Origin: Trebouxia sp. TZW2008
Lineage: Eukaryota; Chlorophyta; Trebouxiophyceae; Trebouxiales; Trebouxiaceae
Assembly: GCA_002118135.1 (NCBI GenBank)
Contig: BDIU01000146.1
Span: 62,001-126,000 of the forward strand
DNA length: 64,000 bases
Reading direction: 5' to 3'
Below are positions 14,281-23,832 of this stretch, in pieces. The translations under genes were made by a program, and so were the position numbers. Numbering within the stretch: the stretch's first letter is position 1; each line of letters opens with the position of its first letter. The notes under the pieces were generated by a model. That model did not search any database. It was not told the DNA's origin and worked only from the letters and a program-made list of their open reading frames with translations.

Positions 14281-15429
14281 ATGCAAGGCGTGCGATGGGG
14301 CCTGATGGCCAAAGTAGCCACAGCCATCTGTATAGCGCTGCTGCTTTGTGACCTAGCCACATGGACAGTACACAGCCAGCACATGCACACAGCGCTGTAC
14401 GAGCACTTGTTACAGACAGACAGTCCCATTCCAATAGCCATCAACAAATCCAGCCCACTGATGATCAGAACAGACCCTGGCAGACGAGCCAAGGCAGCCA
14501 TAGTAGTGCTGGCGCAAAACACAAAGCTGCATGGAGTGTTGCTCTCCATGCAGCGCATGGAACAGCGCTTCAATAGCAAATACCAGTACCCTTATGTGTT
14601 TCTAAATGACAAGAACTTTTCTGCTGAATTCAAGCAGATGACATCAGCCGCCACTCAAGCCCGTACACTATATGGACTTATCCCACAAGAGCACTGGAGC
14701 TTGCCGAGTTGGCTGACTCAGGAGGAGTTTGATGCAGCCAGGGCACGCATGAAAAAGACTGGTGTGTTGTATGGTGATAAAGCTTCGTACCATTTCATGT
14801 GCCGCTTCTACTCAGGCTTCTTTCACCAGCACCCTCTGCTGCAAGAGTTTGACTACTACTGGAGAATGGAACCTGATGTGCACTACTACTGCGACCTAGA
14901 CTATGATCCATTTGTTCTCATGCAAGAGAAGGGGATCAAATATGGCTTTGTCATCACCGTACTGGAATTGCCAAAAACGGTGCCATCTTTGTGGAACACC
15001 ACACGCTCCTTCATGGATGACAACGCTGCGTTATTGCCACAGCAGAATCTCATGGGTTTTGTCACTTCTGACTCTGGTGATCAGTTCAATCTTTGTCATT
15101 TCTGGTCCAACTTTGAGATAGGTAGCTTCAGTTTCTTGAGGTCAAAGCAGTATCAAGCGTACTTTGAGCACCTTGACAGGGCAAATGGCTTTTTCTTGGA
15201 GCGTTGGGGGGACGCTCCTGTCCACTCACTAGCAGCTGCTATGTTTTTGAACAAGACTCAGGTCCATCACTTCCAGGATATTGGGTACAGACACAACTCA
15301 TTCACGCATTGCCCTGCAAGACGGCGCAACAACTGCGCATGTGATGCCATGAAATCAGTAGATTTCCATACTCCAAGCTTTGGTATTTGCCATAAGCGCT
15401 GGACAGACATTGTAGGAGGTCATGATTAG
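14281..15429 (+). CDS. GT15 family alpha-1,2-mannosyltransferase (KRE2/MNT1/KTR type)
   Basis: Single open frame of 382 aa. The start is the ATG at 14281, which directly precedes a hydrophobic stretch (residues about 8-28), giving a type II signal anchor expected for a Golgi enzyme. A GT15 catalytic domain fills the rest. Hallmarks in order are KAAIVVLAQN, YPYVFLNDKNF, FYSGFFHQHPLL, the block YWRMEPDVHYYCDLDYDPF, NLCHFWSNFEIG (its Glu lies where the yeast enzymes have a catalytic acid), FFLERWGDAPVHSLA and a Cys-rich end. Members transfer mannose from GDP-mannose to alpha-1,2 positions of O- or N-glycans. GT15 is best known from fungi. The gene has no intron although its neighbours average one per 150-300 bp, so transfer from a fungus or retroposition deserves testing. 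The stop is TAG at 15427. Confidence 0.93.
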   Translation: MQGVRWGLMAKVATAICIALLLCDLATWTVHSQHMHTALYEHLLQTDSPIPIAINKSSPLMIRTDPGRRAKAAIVVLAQNTKLHGVLLSMQRMEQRFNSKYQYPYVFLNDKNFSAEFKQMTSAATQARTLYGLIPQEHWSLPSWLTQEEFDAARARMKKTGVLYGDKASYHFMCRFYSGFFHQHPLLQEFDYYWRMEPDVHYYCDLDYDPFVLMQEKGIKYGFVITVLELPKTVPSLWNTTRSFMDDNAALLPQQNLMGFVTSDSGDQFNLCHFWSNFEIGSFSFLRSKQYQAYFEHLDRANGFFLERWGDAPVHSLAAAMFLNKTQVHHFQDIGYRHNSFTHCPARRRNNCACDAMKSVDFHTPSFGICHKRWTDIVGGHD

Positions 15430-16821
15430 ATATGTTCCTTGGACTGACCGCTTTCAGGTTCTCGTCAAATGACTGTTGTTGAGCAGCTGTGAGTCTTCAC
15501 AGTGTTAAGTGCATGGGAGATCTCGGTCTTGGTATTTACACAGTAACATGGTTCAATGTTTTGAATCCGCAGCGGCTGTACAAGAGGTGTTTTTGACAAT
15601 TTGTTGGCAGGTTATTGTTGGGTGGGCTGTTTTGCCTTGTTTGCAGCTTGTTTGCAACATTGATTGATGTACAATCCTTTTGTGTTGCAGCCAGTTGGTC
15701 CAGTATTCGTACGTACTGACAACCTTTTCAACTTGTGATGGCAACCTTTGCAACTGACTTCGATTACTCATGCAAACAGTGCTTGGCACATCTGCTGATT
15801 TGGATGGAATGCATCTGTTGCTTGTCCAGACTTGACTGCCAGCATATTTTCTAGAATGAAGTCAAATCTGACTTGACAATACAATGGACTGACTGAGAAC
15901 TAGTGCTGCTGCAGCACGAGCGCAAGCTGTATAGAGTAACTTGGGGAGCATGACTGCAATGATGCACAGGTCCTGCAGCCCCTACCTCTGAGACGATATC
16001 ATGCAAGCCGCATCACTAGGGCTGACCTCCAGGTTGCCAATCATGCCAAATCATGCCTTCCAACGCTGGGTTAAGGCAGCAATCAGAAACATTTGCCTCT
16101 GTTTCTGGTCTGCTATTGTGAAGACGGGAGAGCATTCTGCATATGCACTGAGCTACAGCAAAATAGCGATGTGAAGCCCAGATGTGTGGTCACAGGCAGC
16201 AGGGTGCCAGCACAAAGTCCCAAATGCCACAGAGGCAATTTAAACTGCAATTCGCCATTGTGTTTGCGCGCGAGACTGCGCGCCCGCAGGTCGTGGCCGA
16301 GGTCAAGCGCATGGTCGACAAGCAATACTTTGTCATAGTGCTCTGACCAGACACATGCTGTCGTGGCGCCATGTCTCACAATGGATTTGACCACGTCGGT
16401 GAAATCTCTCAGGTGATCACCACCTGACTGGGCGATCCTGCTGCAGCTATCAGTGACAGCAAGTCAAGCGCTTGATGCCGGTGTTGTGAGTTCAAGCAAG
16501 TTTGCTTTTGGTCCTCGGAGGAATGCACCGGAAGGGGTTCACACCACTACAGACATAGCTCATAGCTCTAGCAGCATGGGCTATCAATCCACGCGCGCCC
16601 AATTTTGGATTCTGGATGCTGAAAGACCAGTAGGCCTCTGCCGCGCCTCCCAGCGCAATGCCAAGACTGTATGCTTATTTGGCTGTATTGTGCCACGCCC
16701 AAACATGGCTTGTGCAGACAGACTTGAGCACGACATCTGCAACACCAGTGCCAGGCAAGCCATTGTCATTTTCACTGTGCAGGCACGCAGAAATTGGGAT
16801 CAGAGGAATCAGCAGCTTAAG
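15430..16821. other. Non-coding or unresolved; weak exon-like stretches
   Basis: 15430-16230 shows nothing recognisable. 16237-16344 reads openly on the plus strand (FARETARPQVVAEVKRMVD) and also on the minus strand, in a locally GC-rich patch. 16453-16836 is open for 127 codons (plus strand). Either could be upstream exons of the split gene that begins at 16822, but no phase-consistent join was found. Confidence 0.3.
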
Positions 16822-16904
16822 AGAACAATGACCTGATGATAGCTACAATCTTAGAATCCCTTGAGAATGCTAGACGTGCACACATGTATTTAGCTTACAC
16901 TGAG

Positions 16905-17112
16905 TGTAGCGTTCAACAGAGTATCCGAATAATAGCCGTGTCAACAGTCACGATTGATTGTTCAAACAAGTCGAGCAAGGACTTAACCCAGGCAGCGGTC
17001 CAAGGATACATAATCCTGACTAAGCCGGGATATGCTAACCCGCGTCAGCATCAATGTCTGTTACGGTGTTACACAATGTAAGACACATAGTCACATGGCT
17101 AGGAATGCTACA
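16905..17112 (-). repeat. LTR, 3' copy in element orientation
   Basis: The 208-bp repeat starts TGTAGC and ends GCTACA on the plus strand, a standard TG...CA pair with 6-bp terminal inverted repeats. It is about 97.6% identical by eye to the other LTR. It sits directly after the target duplication at 16900-16904. Confidence 0.95.
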
Positions 17113-17813
17113 ATTCCTCCCCACTGAAGTGCTGAACTGTCCACAGTCAGCCCATCCAATCAGCAACAATATGCCAACCAAACAGGTAATCTGAGCTAGG
17201 ACAATCCAATCACTACATTGGACCATGACAGACAAAAACATTGGCAACACGCCAATCAGCAGCTCTTACTAGGAATTAAACAGGTGATCAACCCATCCCA
17301 CCCCTTGTAAGACATCTTACTCAGTAGAAGCCAGGTGGTCAGCCCAAACAACTACCTTGTAAGACAGTCAACAACGGCTGCCCTGCTCGTGTGCATACAG
17401 CTTTGATGCCACATGCATCATGCACAAATGGTGACAATCCACCTGCCTCAATGAGGTAGCGATCCTCACACGCAAACAATGCTAATCAGCCCCTTGGCCT
17501 ATAGCATGTTTCAGCAGTTTTGGACCGTAGTGATCAACCGTGATCAAACTGCACTGACACCAGCATAGCAAAGCCAGCCAATCAGTCTTTTGCAAAGCCA
17601 GCAAGCACTGCTAGGATGACACCAGCATAACAAAAGCCGGTCAGTCCACCTTCAAGACAGTGACCATGCACTGTAATGCTTTTGCAGCATTGACAGGCAA
17701 CAAATGTGAGTCACATGGGTTTGTATACCCTGTTTGACTGCTATTCTGGCCAGAATAAACAAGACCACAATGGTCCATGCTGTGCAAGCAGTGTGCAGAG
17801 GACAAGGCAAGGC
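17113..17813. other. Non-coding 3' region of the retrotransposon
   Basis: About 700 bp lies between the chromodomain stop and the 3' LTR. It has no long ORF and contains loosely repeated phrases of the type CCAGCATA(A/G)CAAAGCC near 17560-17640. A polypurine tract next to the LTR was not clear. Confidence 0.6.
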
Positions 17814-18368
17814 TCACACAGCCTGCTTTGTTAGTTGCGGTGTGTGCTGTTCACGCGAAGCAACATAGTCCCAGTAATCCTGCACAAGTTGAGGGTCATG
17901 GATATATGCCTCAGGCTCCCAAGAGTCATTACTCTGGTCATAGCCTTCCCATCTGATCAAGAACTCACAGAGATTCTTTCTCGCACCACGGCGATGATCA
18001 ATGATCCTGTCTACTGTCCAAACAGCCTGCCCATCAAGGAGCAGCCTGGGTGGTGGAGGTTGCAGCCTACCACTTGGAATCCAGGGTTGAAGCAGTGAGA
18101 CATGGAACACAGGGTGTATCTTTGTCTCAACAGGCAAATCCAATCTATAGTCCACAGTGCCTACCCTCTCTAACACCTCATATGATCCAATCCATCTAGG
18201 CGTTAGCTTAGGAGTACTGCGAGTTTTGCTGCGCACATGCTTTGTGTTAAGCACAACTTGCTCACCGACATCATAGGTGACTTCACGGCGCCCCTTATCA
18301 GCATAGGCTTTCTGCCTTTGCTGGGCCTGTTGCAAACAGTCCTTAGCTCGCTGGGTGCCAAGGTGCAA
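17814..18368 (-). pseudogene. Integrase C-terminal domain plus chromodomain remnant
   Basis: The frame begins inside the integrase C-terminal domain ([30 protein letters not shown]) and ends with a chromodomain (EFLIRWEGYD, DSWEPEAYI). The aromatic and WEPE residues typical of chromoviral chromodomains are present. There is no start of its own and no HHCC finger or DD35E core upstream in any frame. In intact relatives the chromodomain directs integration to heterochromatin. Confidence 0.88.
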
Positions 18369-20209
18369 GTCCTCAGCGAACTGCTCTTGCTTCTGATCAC
18401 AGCAGCTGCAGATGCCCTCACCTCACACAGAGGTAGGCTGACCTTTGCTGCACCAGAGGAAGCCTGCCAGCGGAAGGTCAGCTGTTGATTGGATCCCTTG
18501 CAACTCACAGCAGCACATGTGCTCAGCAGCTCAGGACCTGCAACAGGCAGCATAGCAGCGCACACACCAGGGTTCCTACTCAGAGGATCAGCCACATTGC
18601 TTTTGCCTGGCCTGTAACGCCACTTCAATGTGAACATCTGGAGATACTCAGACCAGCGCGTTTGCCTTCTGGACAGCACACTTTGAGTCTGCGAGTATGT
18701 CAAGGGGTTGTGGTCAGTCACCACTGTCAGCATATCAGCGCTCACCCCCTCCGAGTAGCAGCGCCATGTCCTCATGGCATGAACAACCGCCAAAAGCTCC
18801 TGTTCACCTACAGTGTAATTGCGTTCAGCAACACTGAATTGTCTACACAAGTAGGCAATCGGCCTGCCCTCTTGCAGCAAGGCAGCGCCAATCCCCAAGC
18901 CGCAAGCATCTGCAATCAGCTCAAACGGCTTTGAGTAGTCTGGCATAAGAAGCACAGGTGCAGTGGTCAGGGCTGTCTTGATGCCATCAAAGGCAGCTTG
19001 ACACCCTGCAGCCCACTCAAAGGGGACATCCTTGCGCAGCAAGTTAGTCAAAGGCCCAACAAGGTTGGCATAACCCTGCACAAACCTACGAAAATAGTTA
19101 GTGAGTCCCAAAAAGGACCGCAACTCAGACGCATTCCGGGGCACAGCCCAGTCCCTGACCACAGCGGTCTTCTTGGGATCAGCCTTTATCCCTTCAGAGC
19201 CAACAATATGACCCAGGAAATCAAGCTCAGGCTGATTGAATGCACACTTACTGCGCTTGGCATACAGCTCGTGCTCACAAAGGCGCTGCAGCACAAGACG
19301 CAAGTGTTCAGCATGCTCTTCAAGACTTTTGCTGAACACCAGTATGTCATCCAAGTAGACAAGCACAAACTTGCCTATGAACGGCCTGAATATGTCATTC
19401 ACGACAGCCTGAAAGGTTGCAGGCGCGTTAGTCAAGCCAAAAGACAGCACCTTGAATTCATAATGCCCAAAAGGAGTGGAAAAAGCAATTTTTGGCATAT
19501 CCTCCGGCAGAATTCTGATCTGATGGTAGCCACTAGTCAAATCCAGAGAGGAAAAGACCTTTGACCCCTGCAGTTGGTCCAACAGATCGTCAATCCTTGG
19601 CAAAGTGTACTTGTTCTTCACAGTGAGCTTGTTCAAAGCTCGATAGTCAACACACATACGCAGGGAGCCGTCCTTCTTCTTAACAAAAAGAATCGGGGAC
19701 GAGTATGGGAAAGAACTAGGAGACACATGACCTCAGGCAAAGAGATCAGCAATTTGAGATTTGGCCTCAGCCAATTCTCTAGGACTCAATCTGTACGCAT
19801 GCTTGAAAGGCGGCTTGGAATCAGGTTCGAATGGTATGGTATGAACAATTTTGCGATCAGGCGGCAAGCCGGGAGGCAAATCAGACATGAAGCGGTGATC
19901 ATACTTATGCAACAAACCCTCAAGCACACCATCAGCCATTAAGTGAGACCTATCAACCCCGCAAGACTGATCAACATTCTCATGCACAGCTGCACAAGAT
20001 GCATCAGCAGCAGGTTTGGCATCAGTGCACACAGCAACAAATGCCTTACAGCCTTGCGCTACAGCGCGCTTAGCCTGAATTGCAGTGATCACAGCTGCAG
20101 GCTGAGATTCAGACTGCTCAAATGCAGAGGTATTTCTCAACGGACCAGGCACTAACGTGATTCTTTGGCTACCCTTGGTGAGCACACAACACTTGTGGCG
20201 CCAAGACAA
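18203..20209 (-). pseudogene. pol: reverse transcriptase and RNase H of the Ty3/gypsy element
   Basis: 20209-19733 is the pol N-terminus and ends in an in-frame TGA just before the fingers motif [15 protein letters not shown]. The main ORF from 19726 holds RT motifs [32 protein letters not shown] and the catalytic YLDDILVF. RNase H follows with [22 protein letters not shown] and TDHNPLTY. After SRNPG the frame runs into sequence unlike any integrase zinc finger and overlaps the integrase C-terminal frame. This is what a deletion of roughly 1 kb with frameshift would leave. Confidence 0.92.
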
Positions 20210-20230
20210 AGTAGCTGAATACTTGTGCAG

Positions 20231-21533
20231 TCAGTCTTCACCAAGGATGACTTCATATGGCGCAACAAGCTCAATCACATGACACGTCAGCTCTGCACAA
20301 AATTGCTGCAGTTTGAGGCGTACCTTGCAAGTCCCTGAGGAAGAGCACACTATCCCATTGGGTAGAGCTACTTGCAAAGGTGCACCACCACCCTGCTCCA
20401 TTGCTATATTGGCATATGCAGCAGACATCAAGGTGTTAGAGCAGCCAGAATCAAGAAGCACAGAGGCAGGTGCACCAGACACCCTGCCAGCAAATTGCAT
20501 GGTAACTTCAAGGGAACCAAGGCTGGCAATTAAACTACGCATTGCAACAGGCGCAAGGTACAAAACCTCAGCAACATGCTTTCCCAAGGACTCATCACCA
20601 GCAGGCTCAAACAAAGCATCACAGCAAGTATGCTCTTGCAACAACTGAGCACCGCGCAAAAACTTGCGCCACATGCCAGGCTGTTTAGGCAAGACAACAA
20701 CAGCAGAAGAGTCACTTTGCCTATGAGCATCAAAATGCTGAAGACAAGCAAACAAATCAGCACAAGCTGGAGACAACAACAAGTGCTGACCGGCAAGGTC
20801 AACACACTGCAAAAATGCAGAGAGTGGACTAACTGTGACTTTGGCATTAGTAATTACAGTCTCTAATGTACCATTGCAAACAGCTGCATAGTCAACATCA
20901 GATACAACCACACGAGTGAAATTCTGTTCAACTGCAGTTGACAACAGGTCAAGCTCATCTGTCAAAGTGGTTCTACTGTTCACAATAGTAGCTAAGGTCA
21001 CAGTTGCATCAAGTTCAGACCCAGGCCCACTCTGAGGCTGAACTATTCTTTTGCTGCCTTCTTGTAGGCAGCAGGCATGGGAGCACAAGCCTCCCCAGCC
21101 TTCTTCTTGTCGCAGTTAAAGGACGCATGTCCCGTGGTGCAGCAGTGGTAGCACATGTTGTGCTCAGCTGCATTTCATTGCGAGCAGGCGCCTTCTTGGC
21201 CTTCTTCTCTGACTGACCATTGCCAGTCTTGCCAGATTTAGCGCCATCGGCTGGGCCACCAGCTTTGCGCTTGTTCTGTTTCTGCTTCTGAATTCCAACA
21301 GAGGGACCCTTGGGCACAGCAGTCCCAGAAGCAGCAGCAGCAGAGTTTGATGCCAAAGCACCACCATTGGGCAAAGCCCTGGCCTGCATCATCGTATAGG
21401 ACATCAGCTCATCGGCATCAAGCCATTTGCCAGCACGTCCCATACCAAGTGGTGCAGTAACCACAAGGCGTTTCAGAGGAGCATTCAAGCCACTCATGAA
21501 ACGCTCAATTTTCTCTCCAGCAGAGAGTGGCAA
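20231..21533 (-). pseudogene. gag C-terminal part and retropepsin of the Ty3/gypsy element
   Basis: The frame entering at 21533 encodes a Gag C-terminal part (GEKIERFMSGL, then Lys/Ala-rich). A CCHC zinc knuckle (CYHCCTTGHASFNC) lies near 21105-21150 in a shifted frame, so gag is frameshifted. The Gag N-terminus is missing and is replaced by the palindromic leader. The protease follows, with the DSG active site in LLDSGCSNTLMS and the motif VILGED. The next codon, normally Trp, is TGA at about 20229-20231, which cuts protease off from pol. Confidence 0.8.
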
Positions 21534-21634
21534 GTCAGTTATGCCATTGAAGCAATGCTACATTTGGTTCTCGGAGCTCGGTGTCCAGCTAGCCGCTTAC
21601 CACATTTCAGCTGCCACACACGACACTTTGATAC

Positions 21635-21762
21635 TTTCAGCTTGCAATGGCCACTGACAGGTGCGAGGTCACAGAGGCCGCGATCGCAGAAGTGAATNNA
21701 TTCACTTCTGCGATCGCGGCCTCTGTGACCTCGCACCTGTCAGTGGCCATTGCAAGCTGAAA
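21635..21762. repeat. 63-bp perfect inverted repeat around an NN gap
   Basis: The arms 21635-21697 and 21700-21762 are perfect reverse complements and meet at two undetermined bases, 21698-21699. The palindrome lies inside the retrotransposon leader. A second, diverged LTR-end and primer-site signature (GCTACA then TTTGGTT) occurs in the opposite direction at 21557-21580. This is either a genuine fold-back or an assembly join. Confidence 0.9.
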
Positions 21763-21767
21763 CACCG

Positions 21768-21782
21768 AGCTCCGAAACCAGA
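21768..21782 (-). other. Putative primer-binding site
   Basis: Reading away from the 5' LTR on the minus strand, the sequence after two bases is TGGTTTCGGAGC. On the plus strand this ends in CCA, as a tRNA 3' end would. The matching tRNA was not identified. Confidence 0.5.
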
Positions 21783-21990
21783 TGTAGCGTTCAACAGAGT
21801 ATCCGAGTAATAGCCGTGTCAACAGTCACGATTGATTGTTCAAACAAGTCGAGCAAGGACTTAACCCAAGCAGCGGTCCAAGGATACATAATCCTGACTA
21901 AGCCGGGATATGCTAACCCACGTCAGCATCAATGTCTGTTACGGTCTTACACAATGTAAGACACATAGTCACATGGCTAGGAATGCTAAA
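21783..21990 (-). repeat. LTR, 5' copy in element orientation
   Basis: This 208-bp repeat is the same length as the left copy. Its final bases are GCTAAA rather than GCTACA, so the terminal CA has mutated to AA. Other differences are single substitutions. The second CTGAG follows at 21991-21995. Confidence 0.95.
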
Positions 21991-22832
21991 CTGAGCGCCA
22001 CGAACAAGGCCCTGCAGAAAACACTTTGGGCTTCTTGAGTCTCAAATATGCAACTCATACGTCCACCAAAGCATATGAGATGCGCAGGTTGAATGGCACT
22101 CCAGCTCGCCAAGCGCCTATGTACTTTGATGAGGATCCTATCTTGAACTCTGAGGTAGATTAGTCCACCTGATGACACAGATCAATGCGCAATGCCTCAT
22201 CATATTCAGCAACATGCAAGAACTGCCAAATGGAGTCCAAGCAAAGTCAACAGCTGCTACATTGAATAGTGCTGTGTGCAAGATGTGTCAGCTGTCATAT
22301 TCAACAATAGCCTGATCAAAAGTTGCTTTCTGAATTTGCAGAGAGAAGAGTACTGGGATAAGAAGGAGTTTGAAGAAAAAAGTGAAGCGGGTCTAGGCAA
22401 GGGCAAAATGTTGATGGACAGGTGTGGAGCCTGCCTGCACTCAGTGATCACTCTTGCAAACCGATTTTGTGATGCGCAAAACAGTGCTTGCAACAATGCA
22501 ACATCCCACAAGCTCAGCATGCATCTTCTAATGCATACACCTCACATGTGCAAAGCAGCAAACAGCAGCAATCATGTTCACACGCAGGCCGCAACGCAAT
22601 TGAAAATGGCTGTTGCAGGTCGCACCGTGCTGCTGCACTCATCATCAAGCCAAGACTTTCCCCCAAAGTCAGGAAAGAAGCGGCCAAAAGGTTGCCGTGT
22701 GAGGGCAAGGCAGCTAGCACAGCAGAGGTCGCCAAGACGCAGACAAACAAACAGACACGCCGACCCTTGGAAGAAAGGAACGAAACTTCTTCAGATGACT
22801 GTTCGTGTGAGATCAAGCGGCAGTGTGTGTAA

Positions 22833-23832
22833 GATTGTGCATGACTGCACGGTGCTTTGAAGGTATGCAGGTCTCATCCCTAGTTGAAAAGTATATACGA
22901 TCTCCCGCAGAATTTGTCATACAAGCAGTAGCTTCAATTTCAATTGTCAAATGTTGACAGCAAATCCTTGCAAGTCGGTTGCCAGTGCAAACTTTAATTG
23001 CCCGTTTGTGTGTCAAAACTTGTGCAGTGTTGCTCCAGCCTGGCTGAGCTCTACATCTCATGAAGATTACCTGAATCAATGTTGCTGCAAGTTGTCCACT
23101 GTGTGGCATGGGGCTAGCTGCACATCAATGCCAGCATCATCAGGACGGCTCCTTCTGGCAAAAGCCAACTGTTTGCTTTTAGAATTCAGATCTGGTTGAA
23201 CTAGCACTTTGAAAGCTGTTGCAAAATGGAGAGAAGCTCATTCATTTGCCGCAACAGCGCTTTGTAGGCAGCTGTTGATGTGATACTCTGAAATACAAGC
23301 AAGTCGCGACATGCCAGCCAAGCACGAGCTTTCATCATCGTTCATAGTTGTTGTGGCTCCGTGCTTATTGCATCAAGCAAAAGTCACTGAGTGCTTTTGT
23401 CATAAGTTGAGCTTACCATATTATTGCACACGTTCAAAAGTCAGCATTTCGGCCCTCAGACGTCCAGCATGCAACAGCTGTGCAGTATATAATCATGATC
23501 ACTTTGGTTGAAGACCTGTGCAACATAACACGGGGCGAGGGGCTCTCACAGCCTCTTTCGCCCTAGTCAGGGGCGCTAATGAGGGGTGCTTCTGGTAAAG
23601 CTGCCGAAAGAACGAGGAGCGGGCACACCATTTGCAGGCTGGTTTGTCGATCGCGAGGCTGTGAACCTGCGCACAGCATTTGTCGACCAGCTTTCAATGC
23701 GCCATTGCCGGTGTCAATGCTGCTAGCGCTTGGGGCAGAATTTTGTAGTGGTGTCGAGGGGTTTGGACTTTACAGAGCTTGATGTGTGCTCCGTGAGCCA
23801 TCACTACCTTGTCAGCATTCATCTGCAGAATA
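22833..23832. other. Intergenic, no feature recognised
   Basis: 1 kb between the split gene and paralogue A. No convincing exon, tRNA or repeat was seen; it presumably contains the 3' UTR of the first and the promoter of the second. Confidence 0.5.

Larger units (their letters stand above)
16905..21990 (-). mobile_element. Ty3/gypsy chromovirus-type LTR retrotransposon, integrase-deleted
   Basis: The element is bounded by two direct 208-bp repeats and by a perfect 5-bp target duplication, CTGAG at 16900-16904 and 21991-21995. The order on the minus strand is LTR, primer site, truncated gag, protease, reverse transcriptase, RNase H, integrase C-terminus and chromodomain, then about 700 bp of non-coding DNA and LTR. 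This order and the chromodomain define a Ty3/gypsy chromovirus. The integrase zinc finger and DDE core are absent, and two in-frame TGA codons plus gag frameshifts break the ORFs. It is therefore non-autonomous. LTR differences (about 5 of 208) suggest fairly recent insertion. Confidence 0.95.
16822..22832 (+). pseudogene. Unrecognised multi-exon gene split by an LTR retrotransposon
   Basis: Reading from about 16822 gives an exon that runs to the target site CTGAG (16900-16904). Exactly after the second CTGAG, at 21996, the same frame continues to a GAG|gtagat donor at 22154 (across the site: HMYLAYTE, then RHEQGPAEN). Further exons are 22342-22421 (REEYWDKKEFEEK) and 22619-22832 (basic, K/R/T-rich tail, TAA stop). 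Phases 0, 2 and 0 all match. The protein part seen is about 175 residues, charged and partly helical. I do not recognise the family. The insertion adds about 5.1 kb to a coding exon, so this allele should be null unless the element is spliced out. Upstream exons are not resolved. Confidence 0.7.

Noticed and set aside
16113..16394. Minus-strand 93-codon ORF (TDVVKSIVRHGATT)
   Set aside because: It overlaps an equally open plus-strand frame in a short GC-rich patch; no splice or family evidence decides between them.
18237..19564. Plus-strand ORFs of up to 188 codons inside the retrotransposon
   Set aside because: They are shadows opposite the reverse transcriptase and RNase H frame, which has family motifs.
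22833..23832. tRNA or rRNA genes in the gap
   Set aside because: No cloverleaf with a B-box or rRNA signature was found by eye; a covariance-model search would be decisive.
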